A stretch of DNA of 64,000 bases, taken from positions 1 through 64,000 of the forward strand of contig NZ_JARBDC010000038.1 in assembly GCF_036577625.1 (NCBI RefSeq), in the 5' to 3' direction. Every line of letters begins with the position of its first letter. Position 1 is the stretch's first letter. This DNA is from Paenibacillus_AB sp036577625. Its GTDB lineage: Bacteria > Bacillota > Bacilli > Paenibacillales > NBRC-103111. A program made the translations under genes and the position numbers. The notes beneath the pieces are model-generated. The model ran no database searches. It had not been told where the DNA came from and saw only the letters and a list, made by a program, of their open reading frames with translations. Below, piece after piece: positions 17,456-26,879 of this stretch.

Positions 17456-18220
17456 ATGGCAAGGGCATTAAATGTGATAATCGCCGAAGACCAGGAGCCA
17501 GATCGAGAGAAGCTTGTTTTATATTCAAAAAAATTAGGGTTGAACGTCCTTAGTTCCGTCGGATCTGGGCGATGGTTCAAGGAAGACTGCATCAAATACA
17601 AACCGGACCTTGTCCTTTTAGATATCGGACTGGCAGAACAAGACGGTGTTTCTGCCTTTAAAGAACTTGTAGATATGGGGATTTCCCCTTACCTCATAAT
17701 GGTATCCGGAAGCAATGATCCCGCTCACTTACTTGCGGGATACGAGCTTAGTTGCCTCAGCTATGTAACAAAGCCAGTCACTTTTGATAGACTTTCTTCA
17801 GCTGTTGAAAAAGCGAGACAAATGTTTGACCGGGATCTAGCGGCCTCCAATCCCATTGAAACAAAAATAATCGAAATCAAGTCGAATCACAAACCGATAT
17901 TTATCAACGAGAACAGACTCATATATGCCGAGCGCTCGAAAATCGAAAGAAAGGTTCATGTTTTTGTTTGGAATCATGAACCTATAATTTCGAATTCAAC
18001 GCTATCTGAATTATATGCGCAATGCTCTGATAATATTTTCTTTCCCAACAAATCACAGATTGTTAATTTGAATTACATTGATTCGGTATACGCCAGTCTC
18101 GATTTCTTTGGAACCTATAAGATAAAACTAAATTTCCAATCCGTAGAAATCGACTTATCTCGAAGAAAAAGAAAAGAATTTGAATCCGTATACGAGAAAA
18201 TAAAACTCTCGAAGCCGTGA
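17456..18220 (+). CDS. LytTR-family response regulator
   Basis: A 254-residue regulator. The N-terminal receiver has the acidic pair in AEDQEP, the phospho-acceptor in DLVLLDIGL and the conserved lysine in SYVTKPV. The C-terminal ~100 residues form a LytTR DNA-binding domain, with FFPNKSQIVNLNYIDSVY near the end. A GGAGGAAGGT ribosome site precedes it. It should be phosphorylated by the upstream kinase. The target genes are not evident; no agr-type peptide gene is adjacent. Confidence 0.88.
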   Translation: MARALNVIIAEDQEPDREKLVLYSKKLGLNVLSSVGSGRWFKEDCIKYKPDLVLLDIGLAEQDGVSAFKELVDMGISPYLIMVSGSNDPAHLLAGYELSCLSYVTKPVTFDRLSSAVEKARQMFDRDLAASNPIETKIIEIKSNHKPIFINENRLIYAERSKIERKVHVFVWNHEPIISNSTLSELYAQCSDNIFFPNKSQIVNLNYIDSVYASLDFFGTYKIKLNFQSVEIDLSRRKRKEFESVYEKIKLSKP

Positions 18221-18224
18221 ATCA

Positions 18225-18935
18225 TCACCCAACGGTACTTTCATTTAATCGGTTGTTAAACATATAGCCCGCTCCACGAACCGTAATTATATATTTGGGT
18301 CCTCCCAGTTGCGTTTCGATTTTTTTTCTCAGGTTACTGACATGCACCAGCAACGTCCGAGGATCCCCATTATTTTCTTTGCCCCATACTACCTTACAAA
18401 GCTCTTCCAATGATACAACCTTCCCCCCAAACAAGTATAAATGATATAGGATTTCAAACTCTTTCAGGGATAGAGGAATTGCAGCACCATCAACCCAAGC
18501 TACTCTAGTAATCATATCTACTTCTAGTCCTTCGGATAACGTAATCTTTGTTCCGCCCTTCCCCCATCTATTCATCTCGCTCCGTCTTAAATGGGCGTTG
18601 ATACGAGAAACTAGATATTCTAAACTCGATGTGTCCGAAATATAATCGTCTGCGCCTGAATCTAGCGCATTTATCATAAAGGAATCGTCTTTATACCCGC
18701 CTATCAAAACGATCGGGATAATTAACTTTAGTTTCGTCCTCAGCCGCTTTGTTAATAAAATTGCGTCTATTCCTGAAATCGATGACGAGATCAGAATCAA
18801 ATCAAAATACTGCTCGGCCAAAACTCGATATACAATAGTTTCTGATTCAGCTATTGTAATCGAGTATTGTGTCTTGACTATAAATTCAATAAGATTATTC
18901 TTGTCATCAACGAGTAATACTTTCTTGATAGACAT
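18225..18935 (-). CDS. OmpR/PhoB-type regulator with atypical receiver
   Basis: A 236-residue protein with a receiver fold and a C-terminal winged helix (LSLKEFEILYHLYLFGG, then VVWGKENNGDPRTLLVHVSNLRKKI and RGAGYMF). In the receiver, the position that normally holds the phospho-acceptor Asp reads DLILISSS, a serine. The usual conserved Lys near GADDY is replaced (DYISDTSS). It is therefore probably not phosphorylated in the ordinary way and may sense something else or act constitutively. The start at 18935 has AAGGAGACAG. It converges with the LytTR gene, and a Spo0A-box-like site lies upstream. Confidence 0.82.
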   Translation of the reverse strand: MSIKKVLLVDDKNNLIEFIVKTQYSITIAESETIVYRVLAEQYFDLILISSSISGIDAILLTKRLRTKLKLIIPIVLIGGYKDDSFMINALDSGADDYISDTSSLEYLVSRINAHLRRSEMNRWGKGGTKITLSEGLEVDMITRVAWVDGAAIPLSLKEFEILYHLYLFGGKVVSLEELCKVVWGKENNGDPRTLLVHVSNLRKKIETQLGGPKYIITVRGAGYMFNNRLNESTVG

Positions 18936-19055
18936 ATCTGTCTCCTTATTCGTGACGAAACAATTGAACTGAAAGAACCCAAGTACCCACATTTGATTAT
19001 AATGAAAAAAAGTTTTATTTAGTGCTGACTCTACCAAGTGGTCAAAATCCATGTC

Positions 19056-19078
19056 TTATCGGCAAAAAAAATGTCGAA
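19056..19078 (-). promoter_or_regulatory. Double Spo0A-box-like site before the atypical regulator
   Basis: An exact 23-bp copy of the site at 15561, about 55 bases upstream of a minus-strand TATAAT (18996-19001) that drives the atypical regulator. The shared site suggests both signalling units answer to the same master regulator. Confidence 0.5.
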
Positions 19079-19199
19079 AAATAGTCAGTATGTAGCATCA
19101 AGTCGAACTATTCTCTCGTAATTTCTTGCGATCGGCTGCACGCTTTTCAGCGTTGTGTCTATCCCCGCTTCCGTGCCGTCACGTAATAGGTACCGACTG

Positions 19200-21069
19200 G
19201 CGGGTGCCTGGTACACCCTGAAACTCCCTCACCCTCACCGATATAAAGCTAGCTTCAGTTCCCGCTTTGCCGGCGCCTCCTCCATCGATTCGGTTTTCTG
19301 CTTGCCTCGCGTACAGCTTCTTGTAATAGCCATCCAGATGGATCAGCTCGCAGAGGCTGCCGCTTTCGACGATATTGGATCAAGATCCGATCGGCGTTCG
19401 TCACACTGGAAAGCCGGTGTGCGATCAGGACGACCACGAGACGTAGGATCGACTCTTGCACGAGCTTCTCGCTTTCGTTGTCGAGAGCTCTGGTCGCCTC
19501 GTCGAGCAGCAGGTTTGATGGGTTTTTCAGAAAGAATCGGGCCAGCGAGATCCGCTGCCGTTGGCCGCCCGATAGCTTGACGCCTCTCTCCCCGATCTCA
19601 ATATCGTAGCCGTACGGTAACGAGCGGATGAACTCGTGGGCGAACGCTTTCTTCGCCGCGGTCTTGATCTCCTCGTCGATCGCCTTCGGCTTCGTCATCT
19701 GGATGGTGTCTTATACCGACGATCTGTACAAAGACCAGTCCTGCGTAACGATCCCATAAGCCGGCGCAGGCCGACCATCAAGTAGTCCTTGATGTTCGCG
19801 GCGTCGATCCGGATGTTCCCGAGGTCGGTATCGTACATCCGGGATAACAGCTGCAGGATGATGCTCTTGCCGCAGCCGCTTTCCCCGACGAACGCGTACG
19901 TCTTGCCTCTTCTCGAGCGTAAACAAAACGTTTTTTAGCACGTCGCGGCCGCCGGCGTAGACGAAGGAGGTGCGCTCAAATCGGACGGCGTCAACGAACT
20001 TGCGCCATGCCCGCGGCCCGATCGCTCTCAGACCGTAACAGGCGTGTCGAAAAATTCAAACACGCTCGAATCACCACGCCGCCTTCGGCAGTCGCCGGGA
20101 GCGCCTGGACGAGCGCCGAGACGGGACTCCGCATCCGGTCCGTGAAAGTGAAAAACGCAACAAAGCTGCCGAGTGTCAATGACGTACAAGCTTCCGGCCG
20201 CCACGACGAGAATAGGTGTCAAATTGCTCAGCACGTTGACGATGGATAGCCGCCGGCGGCTTGCTTGTCCGTCAGCTTCTCATAATGCTCTAGGTTGCGC
20301 TCGAACGCTTCCCGGTTCCTCCGATCGGACGCGAACAGCCGGCGCAGCAGCGCGCCCTGGTTATGCTCGGTCACGAAGCCGCTCAGCGTGGACCGCTCCT
20401 GCATCATGAGCCGCGTCGTGCGCTTCAGTTTTTTCGAGAGCAAATGCACGGGCGCAAATTGGAAGCCGACGAGCAGCATGGCGAGCAACGTCAGCTTAGC
20501 GTTCATGGTCAGCATGGCGCCGACGACGAAAGGAGGACGATCAGCACGACTCGATTTCGTCGATAACTAACCAGCGTTCCGATCACCCCGCTCGTAAGGC
20601 GTGCGAAGTAGCTTGCTCGAGGTCGTGCACTTTTTAGGAAGGCGTCCTTGCGCATCGCCGCGATGATTCGATTGTTGCCCTAATGCATGAACAGCTGTCC
20701 CATATTCTCCATGGGGCCGCGGACGGCGAAGAGCACGACGCTCATCAGTACGGCAATAACGAGCACTTACTCCGTTTTGTCGGGGGCCAGAACGTTCGCA
20801 TCGCACGCGAGGTGAACGACGAAAAATCCTGTCCTTCGGAACCGCCAGCAGACCGTTTGGTACGGTTTGCCGATGGAGTCCGGCGGAGAGGATTGTACGC
20901 GGGTGGAACTAGTACGATTATGGCACGTTGACAACGTTCGACGCCGTAAACATTTCGCCGTGCCGCTAGGACTGCGCCCATATTTTGTAGACACCGCTCT
21001 TCGGGAACATCGTCTCGAACAGCGCCTGGATGTTCCATAAGTAATTGTATTTCTTCTGACGAAGGCCAA
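19200..21069 (-). pseudogene. Degenerate ABC transporter (permease-ATPase fusion)
   Basis: Pieces of one ABC exporter are spread over several minus-strand frames. ATPase parts with GERGVKLSGGQRQRISLARF and LLLDEATRALDNESE are at 19255-19698. A disrupted Walker A region is at 19711-19941. Membrane-domain fragments are at 20028-20515 and upstream to about 21069. Frame changes between pieces rule out a working protein. The region is clearly richer in G and C than its neighbours, suggesting an unrelated origin. Confidence 0.75.
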
Positions 21070-21196
21070 TGATAAATTTGCAGGGGATTACCTTCCAGCT
21101 GGCGAATTGTTTTTTTCTAGGCTTCAAAAAAGGTAGCTGATAACGATTTCTTTTTTGAATAGTTATTGATAAATGATTACCCGGAGGCGACGAATA

Positions 21197-23590
21197 ATGC
21201 TTGACATGAGAAACGAATTATTATGGAGAAATGACTCATTTCTTTCATGCCTTACTTCAGAAATTGGGACAATCAACTTACTGAGCTTAGACGTTTTTGA
21301 TACGCTTTTGTTTAGGATGTGCTCAAGACCTTCTGACGTTTTTTTAACCGTCGGTAATCGAGCTGTAAAATCAGGATTAATCCGGAGCTCGATTAGTCCT
21401 GCCCAATTTGCTGCTTTGCGGATGAGGGCAGAAGAAAAATCAAGAGAGACGCAAATTCTGAATACCGGAAACGGCGATGTATTTCTCGATCAGATTTATG
21501 CTGAGCTTTCCGATATTTGTTTGAAGGATGACTCGGAGATAGTGTCTTTAGAAATTGAGGTTGAAAAGGAACATTGCTTCTTAAACCCGCATGCCGTTTC
21601 GTTATTGCATTATTGCAAAAGCATGGGGATTAAGATTGCTCTGTTATCTGATACGTACTTCACATCTGAACAATTGCGAGCCATCTTACAAAATAGCGGA
21701 TTAGATTTATCCGTTATTGACACGCTATTGGTATCCAGCGAAGAAAAAGCCGGTAAGCCTACTGGCGGTCTCTTTGATAAATTATTGGAATTATACCCTA
21801 ACGTATCCGAACAATCCATCATACATATTGGAGATAATGAAAATGCTGATATAAAGGGGTCTGCAAAACGCGGTATCCGCTCCATTTTGTATAATGTAAT
21901 TCCAGAATCGTTCAGTAGATTATACCATTGGGAATCCGTTCGTCACGGTGATGTGCTGCCACAATTAAAGTCTATTCGAAAACTTGCTGGCGCTTCCGCT
22001 GGAAAAGATATAGACGAAGTAGATTATACTTTTCAAAAAATTGGCGCCGAAATTTTAGGGCCATTCTTTAATAGCTTTTGTGAATGGGTAGTAGAATCAT
22101 GTTTGAAAGAAAATCGCCGCGAGATACATCCTTTAATGAGAGAAGCAACGCTCCTAGCCCCCGTTCTGGAGGAAGTCATCTGTCGGAAAGGATATCCCAT
22201 AAGCGTAAAACCTTTATACGTTTCCAGAAAAGCTACCTACCTCGCGTCGTTAACTGAATGGGACGAGTCGGAAGCATCTCGGTTTCTTAGAATCGACAGC
22301 GCCAAAATATCCGATTTATTTGATTCGCTTGGGATTCCTGACGAATTGCAGATATTTAAGAAATTCCGCGATCTAACTATCAAGCAATTTCGTACGAAAT
22401 ATGAAGATAAATTCTATCAACTTCGTGAATTCCTTTTGACGGACGAAATAAAGTCGAAAATCAACAAAGCGGCCGAGAAAAGTCGCGACCTGTTTATTGA
22501 ATATCTGAAGCAGGAATGTGGCTCCCTGGATACACTCATGACTGTCGATATTGGGTTTAATGGCACTATTCAATACGCAATTGACAAAGCTGTCGTACTA
22601 TCTGGTGAAGCAATTCCAAATAGCATTCACATGCTTGCAACAGGCGGCGAAGGAATTCATGAGCTCCTTCTAAGGGGAACCGACATAAGATGCTATCTGG
22701 GGAGTTCTGGTGAGAACTACGACTTAACCCGCGTCTTAATGCGGGATGCCGCGGTTTTAGAGGAACTAATTATTGGGGAATTTGGTTCAACGACAGGCTA
22801 CTACAAAGACATCAATAAACGGGTACAGCCCAAGCTTGATGAAATCCCGAACCCCGAAGAGGCTCGACATAAAAGAGCTTGTCGGGAGGGCGTATATATT
22901 TTCCAGACTTATTACAATTATCTGATGGAGATCAAGTCATCGTATAATACTTTAGGAGAAACGAGACCGCGAGAATTTTTCAAACCGTTACATCGCCTAC
23001 TTGATATGCCAACACCGCATGAGGTAGAAATAATAGGGGGACTTAAACATCAGGATAACCATTTGGGACAATATTCAAGGTTAATTCCAGATATAGAGGA
23101 CAAATGGTTTTCCAAAGGACCGATGTCTTTCTTAAATGCGTGTAATTTCGATCCGTACGAGCTTAACATTTATTGGCCCCAGGGAGCCCTAACTGCCAAG
23201 TATCCTTACGATCTTTATCAGCTATATCTAGGGCTGGAAGATTCTTTCGGACACAAAAGCCTGACTTTCAAGCTATTCCAAAACATAAAAGCTCGAGGGA
23301 TTTCTTCAATAGTTTTAATCGGTGATGTCCCCTTCGTTCGGTTTCTATCGAAAATCTCAAATAATCACGGAGTACAAGTAGATAACACATTCGATATGTC
23401 GAATCAACAACTTCAGCTTCTATTCTTGCAATTAAAGGAGACTTGTCCGGGTGAGAGACTATGTATCGTAATAGCATCTTTAATAAAAGAGCAGACTGAA
23501 ACAATACGAAATACGATTGATTCTGTGGTTCTTTATAATAAATATCGAGCGCCTATCGTGCTTGATGTTTTTGAAGCCTTCTTCTCTTAG
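21197..23590 (+). CDS. HAD-superfamily hydrolase with large C-terminal extension
   Basis: A 797-residue protein. The first ~230 residues are a HAD-type phosphohydrolase: motif I SLDVFDTLLF, motif II LLSDTYF, the lysine region EEKAGKPTG, and motif IV IHIGDNENADIKGA-like. The long remainder resembles proteins found in cell-surface polysaccharide and glycosyltransferase clusters, but its fold is not certain. The start at 21197 is supported by CCGGAGGCG 8 bases upstream. It stands alone after a dead transporter and before a short GC-rich hairpin. Confidence 0.75.
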   Translation: MLDMRNELLWRNDSFLSCLTSEIGTINLLSLDVFDTLLFRMCSRPSDVFLTVGNRAVKSGLIRSSISPAQFAALRMRAEEKSRETQILNTGNGDVFLDQIYAELSDICLKDDSEIVSLEIEVEKEHCFLNPHAVSLLHYCKSMGIKIALLSDTYFTSEQLRAILQNSGLDLSVIDTLLVSSEEKAGKPTGGLFDKLLELYPNVSEQSIIHIGDNENADIKGSAKRGIRSILYNVIPESFSRLYHWESVRHGDVLPQLKSIRKLAGASAGKDIDEVDYTFQKIGAEILGPFFNSFCEWVVESCLKENRREIHPLMREATLLAPVLEEVICRKGYPISVKPLYVSRKATYLASLTEWDESEASRFLRIDSAKISDLFDSLGIPDELQIFKKFRDLTIKQFRTKYEDKFYQLREFLLTDEIKSKINKAAEKSRDLFIEYLKQECGSLDTLMTVDIGFNGTIQYAIDKAVVLSGEAIPNSIHMLATGGEGIHELLLRGTDIRCYLGSSGENYDLTRVLMRDAAVLEELIIGEFGSTTGYYKDINKRVQPKLDEIPNPEEARHKRACREGVYIFQTYYNYLMEIKSSYNTLGETRPREFFKPLHRLLDMPTPHEVEIIGGLKHQDNHLGQYSRLIPDIEDKWFSKGPMSFLNACNFDPYELNIYWPQGALTAKYPYDLYQLYLGLEDSFGHKSLTFKLFQNIKARGISSIVLIGDVPFVRFLSKISNNHGVQVDNTFDMSNQQLQLLFLQLKETCPGERLCIVIASLIKEQTETIRNTIDSVVLYNKYRAPIVLDVFEAFFS

Positions 23591-23601
23591 AAAGTAGAAA
23601 A

Positions 23602-23621
23602 GCGGCGGGCTGCCCCGCCGC
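23602..23621. terminator. Hairpin between convergent genes
   Basis: An 8-bp GC-rich stem (23602-23609 with 23614-23621) with loop CTGC lies between the HAD gene and the converging minus-strand gene. The T-run is weak, so termination strength is uncertain. Confidence 0.5.
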
Positions 23622-23626
23622 CTATC

Positions 23627-24667
23627 TTAACTTGCGTTTTGTAATTCCTCTTTGAACTTTCCCCATACATGCAAACAATCCCAACCACTACTTGTGACTT
23701 GCACCTGGCAAATCACATGGTCGAATAATTCAAAATGACGGAGTCGATGATGGCTTATTATTTTTGTACCGGTGCCATCATCCAATCTGCAGAGCTCATC
23801 GTCAAATTTATCGACGATTTGGCCGGCAATGAACTGCACCCCACTTCTCGGTTTTCCTCCGATATACATCGTAACCTCGGGAACTTCTCTAGGCCGCAAT
23901 TCTTCATCTGGATTTTCAATGGGCAATTGGACTTGTACCAGATTCAATTCTTGTGGAGTGCTTTCTTGAACTTCCATTGAAATTATTTTTTCCGTCTCGA
24001 ATCTGCGAAGATCAGTGTGTTCGTTCTCATACTGTTTGCTTTCGCAGCTAGCCTCAAGGCTCTCGGTTTCGACTCCAATTATTTTCAGGTACTGAAGCGC
24101 ATCATGGTCTAGTTCAACGGCCTTTAAAGCTGCAGCTCTTTCGGCCGGATCCGCTTCGCGTCTAAGTTCGGAACCATTTTTCGAGGTATCGACTGATGCA
24201 AGGTGCAAAAAGTCCTCGTAGTCTTGGCCGGACTCCAGTTCATGATAGTCAATGATCATGGCGGCATCACGCTCGTCAAATTGCTGCGAAATAGATTTCT
24301 GCCTTCGCTGAATAAATGGCGGTAATGAATGCTCTTCGACGGTTGCATCCTGCGATACGTTTTCAGCTGAAGATTCGACTTCATGCTGGCCAACTTGTTG
24401 AGTTATTCCCTTTCGCCTCCGTTGAATGAACGTTGGCGAAGAATCCTCCTCAATTAGCACATCTTGCTTCCAAACTTCCTCGACCTCGTCTTTCACCGTT
24501 CGCAGATTGCTTTTGGATACCGGTTCTTGTTCAGACCTTGTTGTCGCCTCGTTTCTGAGCTGGATTTCCCGAGCTTTTGCGCGGTAATAGGCAGCTCGCG
24601 ACGATTCATGATGGGCGTAAACTAAAAGCGCTACAACTATGGCCCCGCCGATGAAAAACCATATCAT
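23627..24667 (-). CDS. Membrane-anchored protein with internal repeats
   Basis: About 346 residues. One N-terminal membrane helix (WFFIGGAIVVALLVY) is followed by a helical charged segment. Two imperfect copies of a motif follow, reading PTFIQRRRKGITQQ and PPFIQRRQKSISQQ. A long acidic linker leads to a compact C-terminal beta-rich region. The start at 24667 is preferred to the ATG at 24679, which sits directly on the GGAGG site. It is the gene behind leader copy 1. Function unknown. Confidence 0.5.
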   Translation of the reverse strand: MIWFFIGGAIVVALLVYAHHESSRAAYYRAKAREIQLRNEATTRSEQEPVSKSNLRTVKDEVEEVWKQDVLIEEDSSPTFIQRRRKGITQQVGQHEVESSAENVSQDATVEEHSLPPFIQRRQKSISQQFDERDAAMIIDYHELESGQDYEDFLHLASVDTSKNGSELRREADPAERAAALKAVELDHDALQYLKIIGVETESLEASCESKQYENEHTDLRRFETEKIISMEVQESTPQELNLVQVQLPIENPDEELRPREVPEVTMYIGGKPRSGVQFIAGQIVDKFDDELCRLDDGTGTKIISHHRLRHFELFDHVICQVQVTSSGWDCLHVWGKFKEELQNAS

Positions 24668-24744
24668 CCTACAATGCATCCTCCCTCAATGGAATAGAAT
24701 GAATCTATATGTAATGGCCCCTAAAGGCTCGACAATTAGAAATA

Positions 24745-24830
24745 GAAAAGCCCTATCGGGCAGACTCATTCATAGGAATGATCCGCCCAATAGGGCTTAA
24801 AACTCTCCAAAATGCTCAAAGTGAGCCGCA
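24745..24830 (-). ncRNA. Structured leader element, copy 1
   Basis: Minus-strand leader of the family described in the findings. It has the conserved segment with GAGAGTTTTAA, then a terminator-type hairpin with arms AGCCCTAT/ATAGGGCT (24749-24797), a variable tip, and TTTTCTATTT. A promoter (TTGCGA, 17 bases, TATTAT) lies just upstream. This copy has one hairpin only and is the most divergent. The next gene starts at 24667. Confidence 0.6.
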
Positions 24831-24882
24831 GAACAACTAGTAATACCTAAATAATAACAGACCAACACAGATGTCGCAACGA

Positions 24883-26025
24883 TTAGAGGAGGGTTAATTG
24901 GACCGGTCTTTTTAATTCCGGAGGCAAAAATAACTTATAAAAGATTTGTCCGGAGTAATTCGTTTCGAGCTCAGAAAATAACTCCAGACAGTATGCTACC
25001 CCCTCTTCCCAGCTCCAGTTATCCGGCAACGGAACATGTCCGCGAACGGTCGGAATTGTTCTCCATTTCCTCGGATTCCAGCAACCAGTCCCATCGGCCG
25101 AGAACCAGGGATACTCGAACAGGTAACGATCAGAAACGCCTAGTGCATGGAAATTATAGGTCGGCCACCGCTTAAAGAGCTCATCAAAAAGCTGCAGGCG
25201 CTCTTTCTCCGTAAGAAAGCATGTGCCGCCAATACCGATAAAATCGTGATCGTCTTCATTGATGATGGAATCCAATGCCTCGAAGCCTGCATTACATTGC
25301 CAAACCGGGATTGGATTTAATCCGACAGATTTGAGATATCTATAATTGGAATCGGTCTGAACCGGATCTTGAACAACATCCAGGTTAAAATAATTCTCGA
25401 TCCATTCCGAATGCTCTTTTATAAATTGTGCATACTCTACTACATCCAAGGGACGGAGGCCTGGCTTACTGTTGCTCGCCTTAAATGCCGAGAAAGCGCC
25501 GCTATCCAAAAGTATTTTCGGGAGCTGATGCTTCTTCAGATGCCGTATCCAATTCTTACTCGTATCATCTCTAAGCATCCAATACGACATGAGCAAGAAC
25601 CCGTTTCCGTATAATTTCGCAAGTTGCATATCCGCCGGCGCCCGATCGGCACCTGCACAGAACCATCTTGTTCCACGTATCGACAGCCGGAGAAGTCCGC
25701 GGACCGTTTTCGTAAAACGAGAAATATCCATGAAAATCATCCGAAGTAGACCCATTAGTGCGCTACTAAAGTGATGAAAATGCTCCAACTGCTTGCGTGT
25801 CGTGGTACGCTTATACATGACGAACCCGCATGCTTTTCGCAGATTGGTGCGCGATATTGCGATTGGTTGCTTGCTCCGACGCGTTCGGATATAAATCGTT
25901 TTATCCGTCACTTGCTCGATGAAATTTTTACATCCTTTACCCGTTTCGAATGATCGACCTGAGTCTCCCCACTTTCGAAAAAACGCCTTCTCTCTCTTCC
26001 TACCTTGGATGTCGTAGAAATTCAT
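24883..26025 (-). CDS. TGT/DpdA-like nucleobase-exchange protein
   Basis: A 380-residue protein. From about residue 110 it matches the phage and plasmid family related to tRNA-guanine transglycosylase and DpdA: GAGADRA-like start, LLDSGAFSAFK, NLDVVQDP, PIPVWQCN, FIGIGG, FHALGVS and YPWFSADGTG. Such enzymes swap guanine for a 7-deazaguanine base in DNA or tRNA. The N-terminal ~105 basic residues look like an added domain. No preQ0 synthesis genes are in the window, so the base would come from the host. Substrate is inferred. Confidence 0.65.
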   Translation of the reverse strand: MNFYDIQGRKREKAFFRKWGDSGRSFETGKGCKNFIEQVTDKTIYIRTRRSKQPIAISRTNLRKACGFVMYKRTTTRKQLEHFHHFSSALMGLLRMIFMDISRFTKTVRGLLRLSIRGTRWFCAGADRAPADMQLAKLYGNGFLLMSYWMLRDDTSKNWIRHLKKHQLPKILLDSGAFSAFKASNSKPGLRPLDVVEYAQFIKEHSEWIENYFNLDVVQDPVQTDSNYRYLKSVGLNPIPVWQCNAGFEALDSIINEDDHDFIGIGGTCFLTEKERLQLFDELFKRWPTYNFHALGVSDRYLFEYPWFSADGTGCWNPRKWRTIPTVRGHVPLPDNWSWEEGVAYCLELFSELETNYSGQIFYKLFLPPELKRPVQLTLL

Positions 26026-26043
26026 TGATATCCGTCCCTTCGC

Positions 26044-26823
26044 TTAAAGTTCATTGTGATCGTCAAACAGCTCCAACATCTCTTCTGGAATCCAACCGTC
26101 AGGGCATAATTCGTACAGCAAATCAAGCGGATCAGCGGTAGGTTCAAAACAATCCCTTTTGAGAAATTTCAGCCGTTGCCTGGCACTCTTTAACGCGCGA
26201 AGATAATCTTCAGTCCTCTTAGCTTCGCGGTAGAACTCGATAGCGTTGTAATGGTCGCCATCATCCATGGCAATTTGAATAAATTCCCGACATTTCTCTA
26301 AATACTTCACGGCAGAGACCTCTTGGAGAGACACGTACGTTTTATCAACCGGCAACTGCAATAGCTGCAGCCTCCTCGACTTGCTTGATCCTCTTCTCCG
26401 AAATCCGGAGTTGAGGTAGCAGCAGCCCGGATTTGTACTCTTTACGGCTGAAGCCTGCACATACGTAATAATGCCGTCTCGAGGTAGACGGTCTCCCCAT
26501 TCGCAAATGGTGGCGAAAATAGCCCACTTGATTAAATCGGAGCTCAGATAACTACTTTCGTTACGAAACAGCGTGTTTTCCCAAGCTTCCAAACCATCTT
26601 TTCGATATTCACTATGCCATGTCACCCAAACTGCATTTCCTTCAACAGTACGAAGAACAAGGTTCTTACCAGGTCTGCAGAACTGCGCGGCTCCGATCGT
26701 CTGCCTTGAGTAATGAGCGTTGGCAAGCGCAGATCCCGCTCGATCAGCCTTTTGGGTCACGATCCAAGGCCCGTATTGATCCGTATCGAAAGGTAACACC
26801 ATTTGTACACCATCGTCTTTCAT
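26044..26823 (-). CDS. Mom-like / GNAT-type acyltransferase candidate
   Basis: A 259-residue protein. Residues ~25-150 contain NAHYSRQTIG, QFCRPGKNLVLRT, then LFRNES...LSSDLIKWAI and ITYVQASAVKSTNPG, a pattern I associate with a GNAT-like family often sited with DNA-modification genes and related in outline to phage Mu Mom. The C-terminal part is helical. It follows a strong terminator placed right against its ribosome site and lies 18 bases before the TGT-like gene. Assignment to DNA modification is inference from family flavour and neighbours. Confidence 0.45.
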   Translation of the reverse strand: MKDDGVQMVLPFDTDQYGPWIVTQKADRAGSALANAHYSRQTIGAAQFCRPGKNLVLRTVEGNAVWVTWHSEYRKDGLEAWENTLFRNESSYLSSDLIKWAIFATICEWGDRLPRDGIITYVQASAVKSTNPGCCYLNSGFRRRGSSKSRRLQLLQLPVDKTYVSLQEVSAVKYLEKCREFIQIAMDDGDHYNAIEFYREAKRTEDYLRALKSARQRLKFLKRDCFEPTADPLDLLYELCPDGWIPEEMLELFDDHNEL

Positions 26824-26834
26824 GGCAAGCCTCC

Positions 26835-26872
26835 AAAAAAAAAGGTGCTGCAGGCAAAGAGCCTGAAGCACC
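26835..26872 (-). terminator. Terminator abutting the ribosome site of the next gene
   Basis: A 12-bp stem with one mismatch (26844-26855 with 26861-26872) is followed on the minus strand by nine T and then directly by GGAGGC and the ATG at 26823. There is no space for a promoter between them, so the next gene depends on read-through. Confidence 0.85.
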
Positions 26873-26879
26873 CGGGTTG

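Noticed and set aside
19155..21000. Plus-strand open frames in the GC-rich region
   Set aside because: They are shadows of the decayed minus-strand ABC transporter; the ABC signature motifs are all on the minus strand.
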